A stretch of 11,397 nt of DNA from Candidatus Bathyarchaeota archaeon (GTDB lineage: Archaea; Thermoproteota; Bathyarchaeia; Bathyarchaeales; Bathycorpusculaceae): the NCBI GenBank assembly GCA_030589055.1, contig JAUUWK010000026.1, forward strand, positions 1 through 11,397, written 5' to 3'. How positions within the stretch are numbered: the first letter of the stretch is position 1; each line of letters opens with the position of its first letter. The position numbers and the translations under genes are program-made. This document shows positions 7,368-11,397 of this stretch, piece after piece. The notes under the pieces are model-generated. The model was not told where the DNA came from, ran no database searches, and saw only the letters and a program-made list of their open reading frames with translations.

Positions 7368-7961
7368 TTGTTTCCATATGCGCCATGGCTTTGTTGGCTC
7401 ATCCCGACAGTTGGAGCCATACTTACGCTACTCTTTGCTCTAGCACATCGTAATCATTTTTTTCGAGACTACACGCCAGTGGTATTTGTCGGGTCTAGCG
7501 TCATCTTTTCATTCTCTATGATACCGGATGTTCATGCGGGGAATTTTGTCAACTGGGAGGGTCCATGGGTCCCTTCTCTCGGCATAAATATGGGAGTTCT
7601 CATGGATCCTTTAAGCGTACTCATGACCAGTGTAGTCAGTGGCATAGGGCTCTTGGTCCTTATCTTCTCTTTAGAATACATGCGTGGAGATCCCGGTTTA
7701 ACCAGATACTGGTTTTTCACTCAGCTCTTCATTGGTGGATTGATTATGGTGGTTATGGCAGGCAATCTTCTTCAACTGTACATCGGTTGGGAAGTCGTAG
7801 GCATATGCTGTTACGCCTTAGTCACCTACTGGTACAGGAATCCAGAAAACGCTCGTTACGGCTTAAAGAAATTCCTGATGCTTCGTGTGGGCGATCTTTC
7901 TCTCTTACTGTCAATCTTGATATCCCTAGATCACAAAAGGATTTTAGTGTATGTGAAATGA
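7368..7961 (+). pseudogene. NuoL/ND5-like proton-pumping subunit, N-terminal fragment
   Basis: Begins at TTG 7368 with a G-rich site (gatgggggg, 7351-7359) eight bases upstream. It encodes 197 residues, of which about 186 match the start of NuoL/ND5: membrane helices near 8-26, 38-52, 84-101, 117-133 and 136-155, MDPLSVLMTSVVSG, RGDPGLTRYWF, and LYIGWEVVGICCYALV containing the conserved essential Glu142. After GLKKFLMLRVGDLSLLLSIL the homology stops near 7925, replaced by a short unrelated tail and TGA 7959-7961. A full NuoL is 600 residues or more, so most of the antiporter-like channel and the lateral helix is lost. No other complex I subunit lies upstream. The probable 3' end of the same gene lies at 8220. 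Confidence 0.85.
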
Positions 7962-8219
7962 TAAATAGTTACTACGAAGGAAAGTATAACGCGCGCACAG
8001 GGTTTTTGGCAAAACTAAAACAACATAAAAAAACTATTCACTTTTCCATATTTCTCTATATGACGTGGTAGAAGAAGATGATAAATGAATGAATATTTTT
8101 ATTGTTTGGGTGTTCTAACTTCAAGTTCTTCCAATTGGGCAAAAAGATATGCAGACACTGCAACGCTTCAGAAAAAAGAACATTTTAGACACCACAAAAA
8201 GAAAGGAGTGTAAAGTGTA
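7962..8219. other. Unassigned filler between the two nuoL ends
   Basis: Stops occur in all plus-strand frames and no NuoL-like sequence is visible, although about 1 kb of nuoL should be here. Two short overlapping frames are open: 8085-8213 (42 residues, basic His/Lys-rich tail) and about 8093-8188 (contains ICRHCNASE). Neither has family features or a good start. I found no terminal inverted repeats or transposase. A GGAG at 8205-8208 precedes the next ATG. Confidence 0.5.
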
Positions 8220-8597
8220 ATGGAAGTCAAGAAAGTTATCGGATGTTTACTCCTTGCTTTGGGAGTTGCAGAATTTGCGTTTTCTTTTTGGCATCCTCAA
8301 AAAGAGATAACGTGGGTAGAAATGTTTGAGGCTCTCGTTTCCTTGTCAGCAGGAGTTGTGCTTTACGCTACTGACATCCACAAATTTGTTCTTTCGATTT
8401 CTCAGGGTCTACAGAAAAACTTAGAAGTCAAAGTCTTAGAGAGGTTCAATTATCTTGTAGCCGACGTAACGATAGCTGTTTCTCAGCGTTGCAGAAAGAC
8501 GCAGACTGGAGTGTTGTCCTACAACATGGTACTTGTTTTTGTTGGTTTGGTTTTCTTGATGGTTATGCTGTTTCTTTTTAGAGGTCGAAATCAATGA
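8220..8597 (+). pseudogene. Probable NuoL C-terminal fragment
   Basis: The 125-residue product has membrane segments at about 5-23 and 37-50 and a C-terminal one at about 101-120. The region from about 75 on, FNYLVADVTIAVSQ then RCRKTQTGVLSYNM and a hydrophobic helix, follows the typical end of NuoL/ND5 (RxxQTGxLxxY/N plus a final helix). It is in the same reading frame as the NuoL N-terminal fragment 258 bp upstream and in the expected order, so it is best read as the 3' end of that gene after an internal deletion. A GGAG site 11 nt before ATG 8220 means it could still be translated as a small membrane protein. The N-terminal 50 residues match less clearly than the C-terminal part. Confidence 0.6.
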
Positions 8598-8698
8598 TTC
8601 TGTTGATATGTGTGTTGTTGTTTTACTTTCACGCGCGCGAACGTGATTTGAAAAGTTGGTCGTTTCTATCAGAGGGCTTTCATTGTTGGCTGTTGTGA
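8594..8698 (+). pseudogene. Possible nuoM start remnant
   Basis: An ATG at 8594 overlaps the TGA of the preceding frame as ATGA, just where nuoM normally follows nuoL. The first residues, MILLICVLLFYF, are hydrophobic as at the N-terminus of NuoM. The frame becomes polar and ends after 34 residues. The position and overlap support a nuoM remnant. The sequence is too short to prove it. Confidence 0.35.
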
Positions 8699-8953
8699 GG
8701 TTGAAAAGAACAGGAGAGGCTAACGGTCATGATGAGGTGAAGACTTGAATTTATAATAGAAGGAATGAAGTGAGATAAGAGACTGTCATGTTGATAGGGT
8801 GGGTTACTACGAAAACGCGCGCGTATTGTGTTAGCGGTTAAAAAGCTAAGTAGCGCTCGCTCATTCAATGCTTTAAGCACGGAATAGTGTTTATGATGTT
8901 GACGGGAAAGGATAAATAATCAAGTTTAAATCACATCTAATTCTAAACTTGGC
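8699..8953. other. Non-coding stretch before fdhD
   Basis: No convincing gene. One plus-strand frame (about 8647-8748) reads LSLLAVVRLKRTGEANG... to TGA 8746 and looks coding-like. It might be the tail of another membrane-subunit gene, but it is short and has no good start. Two CGCGCG-type clusters (about 8631-8638 and 8814-8821) stand out in otherwise AT-rich DNA. Confidence 0.4.
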
Positions 8954-8959
8954 TATAAA
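8954..8959 (+). promoter_or_regulatory. TATA box of the fdhD-mobA operon
   Basis: TATAAA within ggcTATAAAtgcc lies 41 bp before the first fdhD ATG (8995). The expected start site near 8980 leaves a leader of only about 15 nt to ATG 8995, or about 36 nt to ATG 9016. Confidence 0.55.
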
Positions 8960-8994
8960 TGCCTTAGAGAGATCATCATTTGCGCACTTAAAGG

Positions 8995-9816
8995 ATGAAT
9001 GGAGAATGTGAAAAAATGCAGGAAATCAGAATCCTGAAGGTTAACGTTTCGACAGGAGAAGTTAAACGTGCAGCGGATTTAGTGGCTGAAGAGGCGCCTC
9101 TCCACATATTCCTCAACAATACCCACTTCGTAAGTATCCTCTGTTCACCTCAACAATTGAAGGAATTAGCCCTGGGGCATGTGCTTTCGGAAGGCTTCAT
9201 AAAAAGTCGCAACGATATTCGCAACATTGTTCTTGAAAGAGAAAAGCAGATATGCCGTATCCGGCTAAAATCTGACATAGACATTAAAGACAAAATCAAG
9301 CGGGCAAGACCATTCTCCCGTCTGATAACATCGTCATGCACGTCATCAGACTCTTGGCTCTTTCCAAAACTCGTGGACAGAATTAAGCTTCCAAAAGTTA
9401 GCTCGAACCTAGTCGTCAAGGCGGAAATCATTTCAAGATGCGTCAGAAACCTGAACTTCGCTGCGGAAACCTTCAGGAAAACTGGCGGGGTGCATGTTGC
9501 AGCCCTTTATGAGGAAAATGGTGATTTGGTGGCTCTTGCCGAAGATGTAGGGCGTCACAGCGCAGTAGACAAAGTAATTGGTATAAGAGCTTCAAAAGAT
9601 CTTGGGTTTGACAAATGCTTCCTTGCCCTGAGCGGACGCTTAACAGGCGATATGGTTCTTAAAGCGGCTAGAATACGATTACCTATAGTAGCCTCCCAGG
9701 CCGCGGCAATAAAATCCGGAGTCGAAGTCGCAAGTCACTGCAAAATCACGTTAATAGGGTTTGCACGGAGAAAACGCATGAACATCTATACTTATCCACA
9801 GCGAGTCGACTACTGA
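8995..9816 (+). CDS. fdhD: FdhD, formate dehydrogenase sulfurtransferase
   Basis: FdhD binds the bis-MGD cofactor and passes sulfur from a cysteine desulfurase to it so that Mo/W formate dehydrogenases become active. The 273-residue protein has the family signature in order: LALGHVLSEG (58-67), the active loop TSSCTSSDSW with Cys115, KTGGVHVAAL (162-171), AEDVGRHSAVDK (182-193), LSGRLTGDMVLKA (212-224) and the end RMNIYTYP. Length fits. The loop has a single Cys, whereas the well-studied enzyme has a CxxC pair. ATG 9016 (266 residues) has GGAG 11 nt before it (9001-9004) and is an equally good start; ATG 8995 lies close to the predicted transcript start. mobA follows 19 bp later. No formate dehydrogenase gene is in the window. 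Confidence 0.93.
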   Translation: MNGECEKMQEIRILKVNVSTGEVKRAADLVAEEAPLHIFLNNTHFVSILCSPQQLKELALGHVLSEGFIKSRNDIRNIVLEREKQICRIRLKSDIDIKDKIKRARPFSRLITSSCTSSDSWLFPKLVDRIKLPKVSSNLVVKAEIISRCVRNLNFAAETFRKTGGVHVAALYEENGDLVALAEDVGRHSAVDKVIGIRASKDLGFDKCFLALSGRLTGDMVLKAARIRLPIVASQAAAIKSGVEVASHCKITLIGFARRKRMNIYTYPQRVDY

Positions 9817-9835
9817 GATTGAGGTACTATCTAAA

Positions 9836-10465
9836 TTGGAAAATTCTGCGATAATTCTTGCAGGGGGATTTTCTAAACGGTTTGGACTGGACAAGGGTTT
9901 GCTCATGTTGGCTGACAAGCCCCTTATTCTTTATGTTGTTGATAACGTGTCAACCGCTATTGATGAGATCGTTGTTGTCGTTAGTTCAAAGAGCCAAGAA
10001 AAGGTTTATGCCAATATTTTGAAGTCAAAGGCGAAAATAGTCATTGATAAAAACGAAAGGCAAAGCCCCCTTGTTGGTGCATTAACAGGATTCGAAAGTG
10101 TACACAGCGAATATTCATTGTTGCTTCCATGTGACACTCCCTTTGTTTCAGCTTCAGTCGGGTCACTTCTTTTAGAGTTGTGTGTTAACAAAGATGCAGC
10201 TATTCCTCGCTGGGTGAACGGCTATCTGGAGCCTTTACAAGCCGCCTACCATACGAAATCGGCTCTAACCGCAGCAAACATGGCCTTAGAAGACAACAAA
10301 ATGAAGATGCATTCAATGATCGCATGTTTGAAGAAAGTACGCTACGTATCAACTTTGGTTCTCAAACAAATGGATCCAACATTGATGACGTTTTTCAATG
10401 TTAATGCGCCTGAAGACTTGAGAAAAGCGGAGTATATGCTTCTAGCTGCACGCGCCAGAACATAA
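9836..10465 (+). CDS. mobA: MobA-like molybdenum cofactor guanylyltransferase
   Basis: MobA attaches GMP from GTP to molybdopterin to form the guanine-dinucleotide (MGD) cofactor. The 209-residue protein shows the nucleotidyltransferase signature IILAGGFSKRFGLDKG (6-21), VIDKNERQSPLVGALTG (69-85), the metal-binding LPCDTPF (Asp100), RWVNGYLEPLQAAYH (125-139) and FFNVNAPEDL (186-195). Length is typical. The start is TTG at 9836 with GAGGT at 9821-9825. Placement 19 bp behind fdhD makes a two-gene operon that matches biochemistry: MobA makes the cofactor that FdhD sulfurates. Alternative close relatives (MocA, other NTP transferases) are less likely given the FdhD partner and the C-terminal FNVN motif. 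Confidence 0.9.
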   Translation: MENSAIILAGGFSKRFGLDKGLLMLADKPLILYVVDNVSTAIDEIVVVVSSKSQEKVYANILKSKAKIVIDKNERQSPLVGALTGFESVHSEYSLLLPCDTPFVSASVGSLLLELCVNKDAAIPRWVNGYLEPLQAAYHTKSALTAANMALEDNKMKMHSMIACLKKVRYVSTLVLKQMDPTLMTFFNVNAPEDLRKAEYMLLAARART

Positions 10466-10937
10466 GAATTTGCATGCCACGACCTAACGTTAAGAAGAAA
10501 GGGCAGAATCCGATTTTGCAACATTTTAAGTGCATGGACCAAATCAAACGGTATAGTCTCTTGCCAAATCTGCGTCTTTAGCTAAGATATCGAGATCCAA
10601 ACGCGCGGTAGAGAATGTAGTCCTAGGCTAGCTTGACCAGACTGAAAGGCTTTGTTAAGCTAATGCGGCCTAGGCACGTAGCTCAGATTGTCTGAATAGT
10701 CGCAATTCTTAGCATCGCAAGTCATGGTTTTTCAATACAATCTCCATACACAACCATCTCATCTCTTTTCTTGTCATTCTCCATTTTCCTTCTTGATGAC
10801 GCTCATTACTGTGAAAGCGACAAAATAGTAAACTCCCCCTGACCGATTCCAAAAGGTTCAATCACAACTCGCTAAGCCTACTCAGCCGCCCCCTTTCTGA
10901 TGTTGATGGCGATATTGTTCGCTTTATAATTATTCTA
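10466..10937. other. Gene-free stretch between mobA and the hypF copy
   Basis: No supported gene on either strand; the longest frames are short and featureless. It contains a strong hairpin at 10622-10674, a pyrimidine-rich run at about 10740-10795 that could help termination after mobA, and one CGCGCG cluster near 10601. A TAGCTCAG at 10679-10686 resembles a tRNA D-arm but no acceptor or anticodon stem can be formed around it. Confidence 0.5.
10622..10674. other. Long imperfect hairpin, possible structured RNA or terminator
   Basis: CCTAGGC (10622-10628) pairs with GCCTAGG (10668-10674). It is continuous with TAGCTT (10629-10634) pairing with AAGCTA (10657-10662). The 13 base pairs are interrupted only by a 5-nt bulge (ATGCG, 10663-10667) on one side and closed by a 22-nt loop. 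No T-run follows directly, so a simple intrinsic terminator is not favoured. Confidence 0.45.
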
Positions 10938-11397
10938 TTACCAATTCGTTATCTTCCTCGCCTCAACAACCTTCCCCATAATTAAAACCAAAATCTCATT
11001 GCGCGCAACTCCACCCGAAAAACCCACTGTCTTAACGACCTTCTCTAAAGCTTTATCAATCGCCAACATGGCTAAGCCCCTGGCCAGGTACGCATGAGCA
11101 AAATACGCCGAATCAACCCTAGAATATTTCTCTCTGTTCTCAAACACTTCCAAAAGCAACCGAGAAGTATCCAAAACTCCACCATCTATCAGAGGCTTAA
11201 GCCTTAACACATCTTTGCCCTTAATTGCCGCAGACTCTAATCTCAATGCTGGCTCACCCTCATAAGTACGTTCATAACATACACCTAAAACAGCGGCAAC
11301 TGCATCCAAAACTCTCCCACAACTAGTCGTTTCAACTATCTTATTTCTCTTATCAAGCTGATGAAGAATTATCTCAACTTCTTTTCTGCTATGTGGA
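10938..11397 (-). pseudogene. hypF: Second hypF copy, C-terminally truncated (5' end outside window)
   Basis: The minus strand is open from the window edge to TAA 10940-10938. It encodes a sequence aligning to hypF residues 586-730 with no gaps and, by my count, 31 substitutions. GRVLDAVAAVLGVCYERTYE and KTVGFSGGVA are retained. After KVVEA the homology ends at 10961, and a foreign tail RKITNW precedes the stop. The missing 30 residues include PPGDGGLSFGQ, whose DGG motif helps bind ATP in Kae1/HypF-type domains, so this copy is unlikely to be active. Many differences are conservative, so it probably diverged under selection before truncation and may come from a second hyp locus. Whether the upstream part is intact cannot be seen. 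Confidence 0.85.
10961..11397 (-). repeat. Diverged duplicate of hypF segment 3877-4313
   Basis: Collinear, gap-free counterpart of 3877-4313 in direct orientation. It could serve as a substrate for homologous recombination that would delete or invert-exchange the intervening ~7 kb only if identity were higher. As it stands it marks an old duplication. Confidence 0.85.

Noticed and set aside
7565..8071. 168-codon plus-strand frame overlapping the NuoL fragment
   Set aside because: Most of it is the shifted frame of the clear NuoL sequence; only its last ~45 codons lie beyond the homology break, and these have no recognisable features.
8085..8213. 42-codon frame ATG 8085 to TAA 8211
   Set aside because: No recognised motif, weak ribosome site and a competing frame over the same bases; kept only as a note in the filler entry.
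8728..8790. Possible C/D-box RNA (ATGATGA at about 8729)
   Set aside because: No CTGA D box at a suitable distance and no closing stem.
7990..10605. CGCGCG clusters near 7990, 8631, 8814 and 10601 as a recurring element
   Set aside because: They share no flanking sequence, and similar GCGCGC strings occur inside the hypF copy, so a common element is not supported.
10640..10740. Possible tRNA around TAGCTCAG at 10679-10686
   Set aside because: No acceptor or anticodon stem pairs around it and no proper T-arm (the nearest GGTTTTTCAATAC does not fit).
10740..10870. Minus-strand short frames (20-22 codons) downstream of the hypF copy
   Set aside because: Too short and without motifs; no similarity to hypC, which would be expected there.

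Overview
The window looks like a piece of an uncultivated archaeal chromosome. Candidate TATA boxes sit 20-50 nt before several genes, ribosome sites are GGTGA/GGAG type, TTG starts are common, and the gene content fits an anaerobic, hydrogen- or formate-linked archaeon: hydrogenase maturation (Hyp), FdhD, MobA, a complex-I-like NuoL fragment and an ArsR-type regulator. A Bathyarchaeia-like (TACK) origin is my best guess from the protein style. It is an inference that the sequence alone does not prove.

Left part (1-2414). The window opens with the last 44 codons of an unrecognised plus-strand gene. A long minus-strand gene for a DUF885-family putative zinc metallopeptidase (286-1923) follows. 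A short divergent promoter region then leads to a 46-residue zinc-ribbon protein (2097-2237, CxxC-x17-CxxC type) that is easy to miss because of its size.

Central part (2415-6314). A minus-strand [NiFe]-hydrogenase maturation operon runs hycI remnant - hypF - hypC - hypD. HypF and HypE together make and transfer the cyanide ligands, and HypC-HypD carry the Fe(CN)2CO centre. HycI-type proteases clip the large subunit afterwards. hypF, hypC and hypD look intact. The protease gene at the head of the operon is a broken remnant: it lacks its N-terminal half and carries a frameshift, but its original stop still overlaps the hypF start as ATGA. hypA, hypB, hypE and the hydrogenase itself are not in the window.

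Decayed part (6315-8953). This stretch holds a surface-protein fragment, an ArsR-like regulator whose conserved N-terminus has no usable start codon in frame, a set of GTTATA repeats in the divergent promoter region, and what appear to be the two ends of one nuoL gene. The NuoL N-terminal 186 codons (7368-) and C-terminal ~125 codons (8220-8597) are separated by only ~300 bp of unrelated DNA, so most of the proton-channel domain is missing. A nuoM-like start follows and soon stops.

Right part (8954-11397). A TATA box precedes an apparently intact fdhD-mobA operon, which would serve molybdenum/tungsten formate dehydrogenase biogenesis. A ~470 bp gene-free stretch with a strong hairpin follows. 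At the edge is a second, diverged and C-terminally truncated hypF copy on the minus strand. It matches hypF residues 586-730 without gaps, then breaks off abruptly before the conserved DGG motif.

Overall, functional cofactor-maturation operons are interleaved with the wreckage of energy-metabolism genes. I saw no CRISPR array, transposase, tRNA or rRNA.
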